The notes beneath the pieces are model-generated. The model was not told the origin of the DNA and searched no databases. It saw only the letters and a list, made by a program, of their open reading frames with translations. Made by a program: the position numbers and the translations under genes. From a bacterium D16-51 (lineage in GTDB: Bacteria > Bacillota > Clostridia > Lachnospirales > Lachnospiraceae), in contig RAYE01000021.1 in the NCBI GenBank assembly GCA_003612285.1, positions 1-64,000 of the forward strand: a DNA stretch of 64,000 nt, given 5' to 3'. Positions 46,597 to 55,262 of this stretch are shown here, one piece after another (position 1 is the stretch's first letter; each line of letters starts with the position of its first letter).

Positions 46597-47187
46597 ATGG
46601 AAAAGAGAATTGCGTCTGTCGCCCGGAAAACAGGAGAGACAGATATTCAGGTTACATTAGGGCTTGATGGCAGCGGCAGGGCAGCGATTGATACAGGGAT
46701 TGGTTTTTTTGACCATATGCTGGACAGCTTTGCAAGGCATGGGCTGTTTGACCTGGATGTTTCTGTGCGGGGCGATTTAGAAGTGGATTCCCACCATACG
46801 ATAGAAGATACCGGTATTGTACTGGGACAGGCAATTGACCAGGCAGTTGCTTCTAAAAAGGGGATACGGCGGTTTGGGAGCTTTATCCTTCCAATGGATG
46901 AAACGCTGGTGCTTTGTGCGCTTGATTTGTCTGGCAGGCCGTATCTGCAGGAGAACCTGGAATTTAGCGTGCCAAAAGTAGGCGATTTTGATACGGAAAT
47001 GGTTCATGAGTTTTTTTATGCAGTAAGTTATTCTGCCAAAATGAACCTGCACCTGAAATTGCTGGATGGGAAAAATAACCACCATATCATTGAGGCGGCT
47101 TTTAAAGCATTTGCAAAAGCTTTGGACCAGGCAGTTTCTTATGATGAACGGATTACAGATGTCTTGTCAACAAAGGGCAGCTTATAA
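46597..47187 (+). CDS. hisB: Imidazoleglycerol-phosphate dehydratase
   Basis: The protein has 196 residues, the monofunctional HisB form without the histidinol-phosphatase domain. The paired metal-binding motifs are present: FFDHMLDSFARHG, DSHHTIEDTGI, and later HHIIEAAFKAFAKAL. It converts IGP to imidazole-acetol phosphate. The HisIE fusion follows 16 bp downstream. Confidence 0.96.
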   Translation: MEKRIASVARKTGETDIQVTLGLDGSGRAAIDTGIGFFDHMLDSFARHGLFDLDVSVRGDLEVDSHHTIEDTGIVLGQAIDQAVASKKGIRRFGSFILPMDETLVLCALDLSGRPYLQENLEFSVPKVGDFDTEMVHEFFYAVSYSAKMNLHLKLLDGKNNHHIIEAAFKAFAKALDQAVSYDERITDVLSTKGSL

Positions 47188-47203
47188 AGAAAAGAGGTAG
47201 TAA

Positions 47204-48466
47204 ATGAGCCAAAAGAAATTAATTCCTTTTATTAATGCAGAAAATGAGGTGGCAGGCAGTGTGGTAAGGCTTGCAGAGCGCTATTCCTGTGAAGGTGCGG
47301 ACGGGCTTTATCTGTATAATTTTTCAGGGGATGAGAAATCACGGGAAGAGTTTTTGGCGGCTGTACGCCGGATTGAAAAGCAGATTGATATCCCATTTTA
47401 TGTTGGGGTATATGTGGAACGTTTGGAGGATGCAAAAAAGGCGCTGTATACAGGGGCGTCTAAAGTAGTCCTGCGCAAGGCGCTGCTTCCTTCCGAGGAG
47501 GAACTTGGACAGGTACTTGCCCGCTTTGGGAAAGATAAACTTGCGATAGAGATTGATATGAAGGCAGATTTCCAGGATGCTAAGAAGCTGGATGCTTTTT
47601 ATGGGATGGGTTTTGGAACTGCGGTTTTAAAACATATTGATACAACAAAGAGCTTTTCAGAAGCAGTTTCTAGTACAGAGATAGAGATAATGGTGCGGGA
47701 CGGCTTAATCCGGAATGATTTGGCAGAGATTTTTTCATACCCTGCCGTGAAGGCTGTTATGACAAATTATTTTGAGGAAAAAGATATTTATAAGGCAAAA
47801 AGGGGGCTGAAAAGCCAGGGGATAGATGTTGAAGTTTTTGAAAGCCTGATTGATTTTTCTGATTTTAAGCTTTCTGCGGATGGGCTGATTCCTGTTATAG
47901 TGCAGGATTACCGTACAAATGAAGTGCTGATGCTTGCCTATATGAACGAGGAGTCTTATAAGAATACGATAAGAACCGGCAGGATGACATATTACAGCCG
48001 GAGCCGCAAAGAGCTTTGGGTAAAAGGGGAGACATCAGGGCATTTCCAGTATGTAAAAAACCTGATGTTAGATTGTGATAATGATACGATTCTGGCAAAA
48101 GTCCGCCAGGTAGGGGCTGCCTGCCACACGGGGAGCAGAACCTGCTTTTTCCAGGAGCTTGCCAGGAAAGAGTATGTTTCTACAAATCCCCATACTGTGT
48201 TAACAGAAGATTTTGAGGTTATCCTGGAGCGCAAAAAGAATCCGAGGGATGGTTCTTATACAAATTATCTGTTTGATAAGGGAATCGACAAGATTTTGAA
48301 AAAATGTGGGGAAGAGGCTTCAGAAATTATTATTGCAGCCAAAAACCCGGATGCAGAGGAATTAAAATATGAGATAGCGGATTTCCTCTACCATATGATG
48401 GTATTGATGGCAGAGTGTAACCTTGACTGGGAAGATATTACAAAGGAATTGGTAAACAGGCGCTAA
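47204..48466 (+). CDS. hisI: HisA/HisF-like barrel fused to phosphoribosyl-AMP cyclohydrolase/phosphoribosyl-ATP pyrophosphatase
   Basis: The protein has 420 residues, about twice the size of ordinary HisIE. Residues 1 to about 210 resemble a HisA/HisF TIM barrel ([36 protein letters not shown]), but the catalytic aspartate of the first strand is replaced (PFINAEN where PCLDV is usual). Residues from about 222 are His[37 protein letters not shown] and the metal sites LDCDNDT and GAACHTG. The last 90 residues are HisE ([25 protein letters not shown]). The C-terminal halves should perform steps 2 and 3 of the pathway. The barrel is probably structural or regulatory. hisA, hisF, hisH and hisC are absent from the window. 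Confidence 0.92.
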   Translation: MSQKKLIPFINAENEVAGSVVRLAERYSCEGADGLYLYNFSGDEKSREEFLAAVRRIEKQIDIPFYVGVYVERLEDAKKALYTGASKVVLRKALLPSEEELGQVLARFGKDKLAIEIDMKADFQDAKKLDAFYGMGFGTAVLKHIDTTKSFSEAVSSTEIEIMVRDGLIRNDLAEIFSYPAVKAVMTNYFEEKDIYKAKRGLKSQGIDVEVFESLIDFSDFKLSADGLIPVIVQDYRTNEVLMLAYMNEESYKNTIRTGRMTYYSRSRKELWVKGETSGHFQYVKNLMLDCDNDTILAKVRQVGAACHTGSRTCFFQELARKEYVSTNPHTVLTEDFEVILERKKNPRDGSYTNYLFDKGIDKILKKCGEEASEIIIAAKNPDAEELKYEIADFLYHMMVLMAECNLDWEDITKELVNRR

Positions 48467-48547
48467 ACGATGCCTGCAGCAGGCAGGGGTACTATATGGT
48501 AAAAAACGCCTGTGAATAGTAATGAAAAGAAAGGGAAGGTGAGCAGT

Positions 48548-48727
48548 ATGATGACAGTTTTATTGGCAAAGGGAATCACGGATTTTACATTTGGCGGTGC
48601 ATTTTTATGGTATCTGGTGAAATATCTGGTAAGCGCGGCAGTTGCATTTGGCGGGATTATGCTTGGCATCCGCCTGCGTAAAAATAAAAATGCAAAGACA
48701 GCTGTAGTGAAAAAGACAGAGGATTAG
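48548..48727 (+). CDS. Small single-span membrane protein
   Basis: The protein has about 59 residues from ATG 48548 (AAGGTGAGC upstream); a GTG at 48512 is possible. One hydrophobic helix (about residues 17-39, WYLVKYLVSAAVAFGGIMLG) is followed by a basic tail rich in K. It lies 81 bp after the HisIE gene and 25 bp before the CYTH gene. No function is recognised. Confidence 0.6.
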   Translation: MMTVLLAKGITDFTFGGAFLWYLVKYLVSAAVAFGGIMLGIRLRKNKNAKTAVVKKTED

Positions 48728-48752
48728 CGGACGAAGGGGCTGGTTATAGAAA

Positions 48753-49238
48753 ATGGAAATAGAAAAAAAGTTTTTAATAAAAGAATTACCGGACTGCCTG
48801 GAATCATATGCTAAAAAAGAAATAGAACAGGGATATCTTTGCACCCGGCCGGTTGTCAGAATAAGGAAAAGCAATGATTCTTATATCCTGACTTATAAAT
48901 CAGGCCCTTTGCAGGAAGGTGCAGAAGATACCCGTGTAAACCAGGAAGTGGAAGTTCCGCTTGATGAAGAGGGGTACAGGCATCTTTCTAAGAAAGTGGA
49001 TAATCATCTGATTTCCAAAACACGCTATCTGATTCCGCTTCCCGATGGGCATATGGGGGAACTGGACATATTTCATGGGAGGCTTGACGGCCTGCATTTT
49101 GTTGAAGTAGAGTTTAAGGATGAAGAAGATGCCAGGAAGTTTGTCCCGCCGGGGTGGTTTGGGGAAAATGTCAGCAATGACGGGCGTTATGCAAACAGTT
49201 TTTTATCCAGCTGTGATAATTTGGATGTATTCCTATAG
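48753..49238 (+). CDS. CYTH-domain protein (triphosphatase/adenylate cyclase class IV fold)
   Basis: The protein has 161 residues. The N-terminal EIEKKFLIK is the ExExK-type signature of CYTH tunnel enzymes. Further charged strands are VVRIRKSNDSYILTYKSG, VNQEVEVPL, SKTRYLIPL, GELDIFHG and FVEVEFKDEEDA. Members hydrolyse inorganic triphosphate or other triphosphates, and the exact substrate here is unknown. It stands in front of nfnA. Confidence 0.88.
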   Translation: MEIEKKFLIKELPDCLESYAKKEIEQGYLCTRPVVRIRKSNDSYILTYKSGPLQEGAEDTRVNQEVEVPLDEEGYRHLSKKVDNHLISKTRYLIPLPDGHMGELDIFHGRLDGLHFVEVEFKDEEDARKFVPPGWFGENVSNDGRYANSFLSSCDNLDVFL

Positions 49239-49261
49239 ATTAAAAAAGATGGAGGCTCATT

Positions 49262-50146
49262 ATGTACAAGATTTTAAAGAAAGAATATCTGGCCAACAAT
49301 ATCTGGCTTATGGATATTGAAGCACCCAGGGTGGCAAAATCCTGCCAGCCAGGGCAGTTTGTTATTGTAAAAATGGATGAAAGAGGGGAACGCATCCCTC
49401 TTACGGTCTGTGACTATGACAGGGAAAAGGGGACAGTTACAATTGTATTCCAGATTGTAGGCGCATCTACGCAGGAGATGGCAGAATATGAAGCTGGGGA
49501 AGCTTTTATGGATTTTGTCGGCCCGCTTGGCTGCCCATCAGAGCTTTTGGAACTGACGGAAGAAGAATTAAAAAAGGAAAAAATTCTTTTCGTCTGCGGT
49601 GGCGTAGGGACAGCCCCTGTTTATCCACAGGTTAAGTGGATGAAGGAACATGGGATTGACGTTGATGTTATTATTGGCGCGCGTACAAAAGATATCCTGA
49701 TTTTAGAAGAGCCAATGAAAGAGATTGCTGCAAATTTATACATAGCGACAGATGATGGTTCTTATGGGTTTAAGGGTAATGCCTGCGACCAGATTAACGA
49801 ACTGGTGAAGAACCAGGGAAAAGAGTATACAAGGGTAGTTGCAATCGGGCCAATGATAATGATGAAGTTTGTAGCGCTTCTGACGAAGGAGTTGAATATC
49901 CCAACGATTGTCAGCATGAACCCAATTATGGTAGATGGGACTGGCATGTGCGGCGCCTGCAGGCTGCAGGTTGGTGATGAAGTGAAATTTGCCTGCGTGG
50001 ATGGTCCTGAGTTTAACGGCCACCTGGTAGATTTTGACCAGGCAATGCTGCGCCAGAGGATGTATAAGACAGAGGAAGGGCGTGCAATGCTGCGCCTACA
50101 AGAGGGAGATTCCCATCATGGCGGCTGCGGCCACTGTAATGGGTAA
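49262..50146 (+). CDS. nfnA: Sulfide/dihydroorotate dehydrogenase-like FAD/NAD-binding subunit (NfnA type)
   Basis: The protein has 294 residues. The FAD-binding reductase domain has RIPLTVCDY. The NAD-binding part has LFVCGGVGTAPVYPQVKW and VIIGARTKD. The C-terminal [2Fe-2S] site is GTGMCGACRLQVGDEVKFACVDGPEF. With the next gene it forms NfnAB, an electron-bifurcating transhydrogenase that uses NADH and reduced ferredoxin to reduce NADP+. A role with dihydroorotate dehydrogenase is less likely because no pyr genes adjoin it. Confidence 0.88.
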   Translation: MYKILKKEYLANNIWLMDIEAPRVAKSCQPGQFVIVKMDERGERIPLTVCDYDREKGTVTIVFQIVGASTQEMAEYEAGEAFMDFVGPLGCPSELLELTEEELKKEKILFVCGGVGTAPVYPQVKWMKEHGIDVDVIIGARTKDILILEEPMKEIAANLYIATDDGSYGFKGNACDQINELVKNQGKEYTRVVAIGPMIMMKFVALLTKELNIPTIVSMNPIMVDGTGMCGACRLQVGDEVKFACVDGPEFNGHLVDFDQAMLRQRMYKTEEGRAMLRLQEGDSHHGGCGHCNG

Positions 50147-50180
50147 ATAACGAAAACACATATAGGAAAGGAAAGAAACC

Positions 50181-51569
50181 ATGGAAGTAGATGTATTAAA
50201 GAGAATCCCTGTACGTGAGCAGGAGCCAAAAGTCCGTGCCGCAAACTTTGAAGAGGTTTGCCTTGGTTATAATAAAGAAGAAGCAATGGCGGAAGCAACG
50301 CGCTGTTTACAGTGTAAAAACCCACAGTGTGTAAAAGGATGTCCGGTCAATATAGATATTCCTGGATTTATAAAAGAATTGGCAGATGGAAATGTAGGAG
50401 AGTCCTATCAGGTAATCAGCCGTTATTCCGCGCTTCCTGCTGTCTGTGGACGTGTCTGTCCGCAGGAAACGCAGTGTGAGGCAAAATGCATCCGTGGGAT
50501 TAAGGGAGATGCTGTTTCTATTGGAAAACTGGAGCGTTTTGTAGCAGACACAGCAGCAGAAGAAGGCATACGGCCAGTGAAGGCAGAATCTATGAATGGC
50601 AAAAAAGTGGCTGTAATCGGTTCTGGCCCGGCAGGTCTTACCTGTGCAGGGGATTTGGCGAAGCTTGGCTATGATGTAACAATTTTTGAAGCGCTTCATA
50701 AGGCAGGCGGCGTATTATCCTATGGTATTCCTGAATTCCGTCTTCCAAAGGACAGGGTTGTGGACAGGGAAGTAGAAAATGTAAAATCCCTTGGTGTAAA
50801 AATTGAGACAAATGTTGTAATTGGAAAGGCTACTACAGTTGATGAGCTGTTAAATGAAGAAGGTTTTGATGCGGTATTTATTGGCTCTGGCGCCGGACTT
50901 CCAAAGTTTATGGGGATTCCTGGGGAAAATGCAAATGGTGTATTTTCTGCAAATGAATACCTGACAAGAAGTAATTTGATGAAGGCGTTTGACGATACGT
51001 ATGCTACCCCGATTTCTGCTGGAAAGAAGGTTGCTGTTGTCGGCGGCGGGAATGTGGCAATGGATGCCGCAAGGACAGCTCTCAGGCTTGGAGCGGAAGT
51101 ACATATTGTATACCGCCGAAGCGAGGAAGAGCTTCCGGCGAGGGTGGAAGAGGTACATCATGCAAAAGAAGAGGGGATTATATTTGACTTACTGACAAAT
51201 CCTGTAGAGATTCATGTGGATAATGATGGAAACGTAACAGGGATGACATGTATCCGTATGGAACTTGGCGAGCCAGATGATTCAGGCCGCAGGAGGCCGG
51301 TAGAAGTCCCTGGCTCTGAATTTACCCTGGAAGTTGACACTGTTATCATGTCGCTTGGAACAAGCCCGAACCCATTGATTTCTTCTACAACAGAAGGGCT
51401 GGAAACAAATAAGTGGAAATGCATTGTGGCAGAGGAAGAAAATGGCCAGACTTCTAAGGCTAAAGTATATGCCGGCGGGGATGCCGTGACAGGAGCTGCA
51501 ACTGTAATCCTTGCAATGGGTGCAGGAAAGGCGGCTGCAAAGGGAATTCATGAACTTTTAAGCAAATAA
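50181..51569 (+). CDS. nfnB: NADPH-dependent glutamate-synthase-like subunit (NfnB type)
   Basis: The protein has 462 residues. The N-terminal [4Fe-4S] cysteines are CLQCKNPQCVKGCPVNIDI and CGRVCPQETQCEAKCIRG. Two dinucleotide folds follow: VAVIGSGPAGLTCAGDLAKL for FAD and VAVVGGGNVAMDAARTALRL for NADPH. YAGGDAVTGAATVILAMGAG ends the protein. This is the GltD-like subunit. The neighbouring nfnA and the absence of a gltB large subunit support NfnB rather than glutamate synthase. The gap between the two genes is 34 bp. Confidence 0.9.
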   Translation: MEVDVLKRIPVREQEPKVRAANFEEVCLGYNKEEAMAEATRCLQCKNPQCVKGCPVNIDIPGFIKELADGNVGESYQVISRYSALPAVCGRVCPQETQCEAKCIRGIKGDAVSIGKLERFVADTAAEEGIRPVKAESMNGKKVAVIGSGPAGLTCAGDLAKLGYDVTIFEALHKAGGVLSYGIPEFRLPKDRVVDREVENVKSLGVKIETNVVIGKATTVDELLNEEGFDAVFIGSGAGLPKFMGIPGENANGVFSANEYLTRSNLMKAFDDTYATPISAGKKVAVVGGGNVAMDAARTALRLGAEVHIVYRRSEEELPARVEEVHHAKEEGIIFDLLTNPVEIHVDNDGNVTGMTCIRMELGEPDDSGRRRPVEVPGSEFTLEVDTVIMSLGTSPNPLISSTTEGLETNKWKCIVAEEENGQTSKAKVYAGGDAVTGAATVILAMGAGKAAAKGIHELLSK

Positions 51570-51592
51570 CAGTTCCTAAGTTTGGAGGTTCT

Positions 51593-52150
51593 ATGGATAT
51601 TTATAAAAAATGCCCAGAATTAGAAAATGAAAATTTTATAATTAGGTTATTCCAGAATGAAGACTGCAATGATTTGTGGAAAGTATATAGTGACAAGAAT
51701 GCCTTACCTTTTTTCAATAGCGACAATTGTGACGGAGACAATTTTTATTATACAACAAAAGAGAAAATGGCGGAGGTTATTGATTTTTGGAGCATGGCAT
51801 ATGAAAAAGGCTGGTTTGTCCGGCTTTCTATCGTTGATAAGGCTGTATCAAGCGTCATTGGAACAGCAGAATTATGCTTGAGGGCGTCAGAAGATGCATT
51901 TAATAATATGGGGATTTTGAGGGTAGATGTGAGAAGCGATTATGAACAACGGGATATGTTGTATGATATTTTCTCGCTTATCACACCAAAGCTTGAGGAA
52001 ATGCTGGGCTGTAAAGGAGCGCTTACTAAGGTGCCAATCTATGCGGTAGAAAGAATAGAAGCAGTTCAGAAAGCAGGTTTCACTAAATCAAAGCACTTAC
52101 TAATTGGAAAAGCAGGGTATGCCTATGATGGGTATTGGACAATCCAATAA
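51593..52150 (+). CDS. GNAT-family N-acetyltransferase-like protein
   Basis: The protein has 185 residues with the RimJ/L-like opening NFIIRLFQNEDCNDLWKVY, a central VIGTAELCL strand, ILRVDVRSDYEQRDMLYDI (acetyl-CoA region, weakly conserved) and KAGFTKSKHLLI near the end. It is distantly related to ribosomal-protein or aminoglycoside acetyltransferases, with no substrate identified. TTTGGAGG precedes the ATG at 51593. A 15-bp hairpin follows the stop. Confidence 0.75.
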   Translation: MDIYKKCPELENENFIIRLFQNEDCNDLWKVYSDKNALPFFNSDNCDGDNFYYTTKEKMAEVIDFWSMAYEKGWFVRLSIVDKAVSSVIGTAELCLRASEDAFNNMGILRVDVRSDYEQRDMLYDIFSLITPKLEEMLGCKGALTKVPIYAVERIEAVQKAGFTKSKHLLIGKAGYAYDGYWTIQ

Positions 52151-52165
52151 TACCAATATATTTTT

Positions 52166-52206
52166 TATGCAGCATTTTTATCCGATGCGGGTAAAAATGC
52201 TGCATA
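52166..52206. repeat. 15-bp perfect hairpin downstream of the acetyltransferase
   Basis: TATGCAGCATTTTTA (52166-52180) is exactly complementary to 52192-52206 with an 11-nt loop. It is not followed by a long T-run on either strand, so terminator function is uncertain. Confidence 0.6.
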
Positions 52207-52359
52207 ATTTGATTTTCGTATTGAGTGTTGTTAAAGAGGGCGCTGCTTTCGCAGATGCGCATGTGCCATATGTGGAATGGCAATGGAACGCCTATAACGG
52301 ACGGCGGCCAGACAGAGAAGGCTGCAATGTATGTTACAGCATAGTAGTAATTTTGCATA

Positions 52360-52430
52360 AAAAAAGACAGGAAAAAGGACAGATTGCACAAGAAAAAAGA
52401 AAAGAAGGCTTCCTTGTTCCTGTCTTTTTT
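52360..52430 (+). terminator. Long-loop inverted repeat ending in a T-run
   Basis: AAAAAAGACAGGAA (52360-52373) matches TTCCTGTCTTTTTT (52417-52430) perfectly over 14 bp, with a 43-nt intervening segment. It may act as a bidirectional terminator. Confidence 0.5.
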
Positions 52431-53018
52431 GATAGTCCCTATGGTTATCTTTGGGGATGCTGCATATTGCTATATAATGGGAAATTTGATACCCTAATAG
52501 CAGAGAATTTCTTCGGTTTGGCAATATGAAACTGTATAGCATATAGCAGCAGTGAATCTAAATATTCTTAATTAAGGTTCTGCGTTGTTCTAAGTGTTTT
52601 TCTCTATTTATCCCAATTGGTATATGAACAGTAAAAGAATACAGTACGGGCAGGAAAACGTATCTTGTGTTAAAACTTATTTGTGCTGTGTTTTTATAGG
52701 TGATGCCATGCTCCTATTCATTGGTTTGGCAAGAATGGGGAATTTTTATGCAATCCTATATGCTTATTTTTATTACAAATTCTCTCTCCCTTTGTGATAG
52801 AAAAAGTTTTATACCAGTTTTTCAGTAAAGAATAAGGCAAGAAAAGTAGAAAAGTTATCGGTACTGGAAAACATAAGAGGAAATTCTCAAAGTTTTTCTG
52901 AAATCTAAGTCAATTGTTTGTTAGCGTATAGTGGGGTGGATAGTAACGGTTATGCAAAAGCAGGCAATAAGAAAAGAGGCAGGCAAGGGCGTCTGTCCTG
53001 CGGTACAAAAGGAGGATT

Positions 53019-53951
53019 ATGGAGGAAAGAAAAGAGTATCAGGAATTTTGCTGCCAAATAAAAAAAGCAGTACAGGAGTGTTTTTCAAAAGAGGTTCATA
53101 TAGAAATCCATAAAATTGTGAAAAATAATGCATTAGAACTTGACAGTTTGGTTATTTTGGGGGAAGGCAGGCCAATGTCACCTAATTTTTATCTTCAGAC
53201 ATATTATGAAGAATATAGAAATGGAGCTTCCGTTAAAATGCTGGCAAAGCAGATGAAAAAGCTTTATACAGAGGCAGTCAGGAGAGGCGAGTGCATGGAG
53301 TTTGACTTATCTTATGAAAACTGTGCAGAACATATAATATTCCGTTTGGTTTCATTGGAAAAAAATGAGATGCTGTTTTGTACAGTTCCGTATGTTCCAT
53401 TTATGGATATGGCAGTAATGTTTTATTTACTGGTCCGAAAAGACGAAGAGGGGATTTGTTCTATCAGGATTAACCATAAATTGCAAAAGGAGTGGAAGAT
53501 AGATACAGGGGATTTATTTGCACTGGCAAAAGATAATACAAAACGTCTTTTTCCGGAAAGAATTTGCAGTATGTATTCCCTTATGAATGCTATTGGGGAT
53601 TCAGAAGAAGGGGAGAAGTTGGATGGAAAGCTTCCGCAGGGTTCTGTAAAACATATTTTTGCAGGAGAACCGTTTGTGGTTACAAATGATAGTGGGATAA
53701 ATGGCGCGGCAGTAATTTTATATCCTGATACTTTAAAAAATGTAGGAAAAATATTGCAGGGAGATTTCTATCTTCTTCCAAGCAGTATTCACGAAATGCT
53801 CGCAATTCCAGTCCATGCTGCAATTAATGAGCAGGATCTGTGCGATATGGTTCGGGAGGTGAACCGTACTTGTGTGGCAAAAGAAGAAATTTTATCTAGC
53901 TCTGTTTACAGGTATGACCAGGATACAGAAACATTAAAAATATGTCATTAA
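53019..53951 (+). CDS. DUF5688 family protein
   Basis: The protein has 310 residues. The pattern VHIEIHKIVKNNALELDSLVI early, MYSLMNAIGD in the middle and a LPSSIHEMLAIP segment before a C-terminal DLCDMVREVNRT is that of DUF5688, common and multicopy in Lachnospiraceae. It has no signal peptide or membrane helix. The function is unknown. GGAGG lies 4 nt upstream of the ATG. It is isolated, with a non-coding stretch before it and a bidirectional terminator after it. Confidence 0.82.
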   Translation: MEERKEYQEFCCQIKKAVQECFSKEVHIEIHKIVKNNALELDSLVILGEGRPMSPNFYLQTYYEEYRNGASVKMLAKQMKKLYTEAVRRGECMEFDLSYENCAEHIIFRLVSLEKNEMLFCTVPYVPFMDMAVMFYLLVRKDEEGICSIRINHKLQKEWKIDTGDLFALAKDNTKRLFPERICSMYSLMNAIGDSEEGEKLDGKLPQGSVKHIFAGEPFVVTNDSGINGAAVILYPDTLKNVGKILQGDFYLLPSSIHEMLAIPVHAAINEQDLCDMVREVNRTCVAKEEILSSSVYRYDQDTETLKICH

Positions 53952-54059
53952 GAAATATTCCGTTGTAGTGGAGTTGCTGGTTATTTCTATAAAAAGCCAA
54001 AGTTTTGCCTTGCTTACAATCTGACAAAAAAGCAAAGCAATTCTAAAAAGCCATACTCA

Positions 54060-54113
54060 AGACCGCCAGAATTTACCAATTTGTTGAAGAAAGAATATGG
54101 CTGGCGGTCTTTC
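54060..54113. terminator. Bidirectional terminator between DUF5688 gene and beta-lactamase gene
   Basis: AGACCGCCAG (54060-54069) pairs with CTGGCGGTCT (54101-54110) and is followed by T's on the plus strand. It lies between two convergent genes. Confidence 0.6.
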
Positions 54114-54147
54114 GTTATAGTTGATAGCTGTAAATTAATCCGGCGTG

Positions 54148-55122
54148 CTATAAATAAGCGGAGATTATTTTTACCGCTATTTCTTTTGCTTTCGTACTGG
54201 AAACATTTTTATTATCTGTTTGCCCTAAGTAAACGCAAAAATAAATTCTTTTTTCATCAGTTTCTGCAAAGCCTGTATACCAGGCGTCAACAACAATACC
54301 ATGGCTCTTGCCCATTCCTGTTTTTCCATATATTGAAACTGTTGAATCGTTCGGTTCAGACAGCAGCATTACTTGTTTTAATTGGTTTCGTGTTTTCTTT
54401 GAATAAGTTGTATTATCACCAAAGATACGCTCAATGACTTCTGTTTGTTCTTTTGGTGAAACCAACAAAGAGGATTCAATCCAAAAACCCGTTAGGGCGG
54501 GATTGTTATTGTTGTTATTTAATTTCCCTCTCCAGTCGGATATGTCGCAGTTGCCGTATTGAAGTCTGTTTAATTCCCTCTGCGTAATATCTTTTCCAAT
54601 TTCATCTACAACTTCCCGAAAATACCAGACACAAGAGTCGTGAAATGCATTGTAAAAATCAATGTCCTTATTCCAATTTTCATTCCAGAAAACTTCTCCG
54701 CTCCATGTACGGGTAGAATTATCAGGTTCCAGTATTCCATGTTCCAAAGCAATTAAGGAAGAAACTATTTTAAAAGTCGAACATGGTGAACGCCGGGTAG
54801 AAGCCAGTTTTTGATTGTATATCTGATAGCAGTGCTCTGTCGGATCATAGATAACTGCAGCGCCGTTTATTTTTTTAAAATATTTTGACCAGTCTATTTC
54901 CGTTATCACTGGCTCAACAGTTTCTTCCTGGAATTTGTCGCTTACTGTCTCTGTTTTCTCTTTGGCTGGTTCTTCTGTTTGGCTGGTGTTTTTTGGCACC
55001 TGGCTTTCTGATGGCTGATTCTCAGCCAGGATATCGTTTTCTTTTGAACATCCTATCAAAGCAAAAACTGACAGTGTTAAAACACAGCAGTAAACTTTAA
55101 ATGATATCGTTGTTTTTTTCAT
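54148..55122 (-). CDS. Class D (OXA-type) beta-lactamase, lipoprotein
   Basis: The protein has 324 residues from ATG 55122. A lipoprotein signal ends in ALIGC, so the mature protein is anchored outside the membrane by Cys. A low-complexity linker rich in E, T and K follows. The class D motifs are complete: the nucleophile in PCSTFK (S-T-F-K), DSCVW (S-x-V), the YGN triad in QYGNCD, and YGKTGMGK (KTG). Class D enzymes hydrolyse penicillins and sometimes other beta-lactams through a carbamylated lysine. Clostridial relatives such as the C. difficile enzyme confer intrinsic resistance. A sensor-type penicillin-binding role cannot be excluded without biochemistry. A hairpin masks GAGG in the leader. 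A broken LysR gene lies upstream on the same strand. Confidence 0.9.
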   Translation of the reverse strand: MKKTTISFKVYCCVLTLSVFALIGCSKENDILAENQPSESQVPKNTSQTEEPAKEKTETVSDKFQEETVEPVITEIDWSKYFKKINGAAVIYDPTEHCYQIYNQKLASTRRSPCSTFKIVSSLIALEHGILEPDNSTRTWSGEVFWNENWNKDIDFYNAFHDSCVWYFREVVDEIGKDITQRELNRLQYGNCDISDWRGKLNNNNNNPALTGFWIESSLLVSPKEQTEVIERIFGDNTTYSKKTRNQLKQVMLLSEPNDSTVSIYGKTGMGKSHGIVVDAWYTGFAETDEKRIYFCVYLGQTDNKNVSSTKAKEIAVKIISAYL

Positions 55123-55134
55123 AATTTGCACCAA

Positions 55135-55170
55135 GCCTCAAGGGAAAATGCCTGCATTTTCATTTGAGGC
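55135..55170 (-). promoter_or_regulatory. Leader hairpin of the beta-lactamase gene, pairing the ribosome site
   Basis: On the minus strand GCCTCAA (55170-55164) pairs with TTGAGGC (55141-55135), with an inner GAAAATG/CATTTTC stem. The 3' arm contains GAGG, the only Shine-Dalgarno-like sequence before ATG 55122, so translation may be gated. Confidence 0.5.
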
Positions 55171-55177
55171 GCAAACA

Positions 55178-55237
55178 TAAAGGGTGAAAGATGTGTGTTT
55201 GCATTTTACCCTTTCTTCTTTTTTCTTTCACCCTTTA
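55178..55237 (-). terminator. Inverted repeat between LysR remnant and beta-lactamase gene
   Basis: TAAAGGGTGAAAGA (55178-55191) and its exact complement (55224-55237) form a 14-bp stem around a 32-nt loop, probably ending the transcript of the LysR remnant. Confidence 0.45.
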
Positions 55238-55262
55238 CCTCACTATAATCCCGGTTGGGGTT

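Larger units (their letters stand above)
52151..53018. other. Non-coding stretch with two strong inverted repeats
   Basis: No credible gene is seen. Frames here (for example 52104-52529 plus strand) lack a ribosome site and family features and run through the hairpins. It contains the hairpin at 52166-52206, the long-loop inverted repeat at 52360-52430 and, near 52939, a short match to the end of the MITE at 57909. Confidence 0.6.

Noticed and set aside
50181-51569. Glutamate synthase small subunit (gltD)
   Set aside because: No gltB is present, and the adjacent FAD/[2Fe-2S] subunit indicates an NfnAB pair instead.
52104-52529. 141-codon plus-strand frame after the acetyltransferase
   Set aside because: It overlaps the acetyltransferase end, crosses two hairpins, and has no ribosome site or family features.
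52594-52797. 67-codon hydrophobic frame
   Set aside because: Composition reflects AT-rich DNA, and there is no ribosome site or recognisable pattern.
54081-54437. 118-codon plus-strand frame
   Set aside because: It is antisense to the well-supported class D beta-lactamase and starts inside a terminator.
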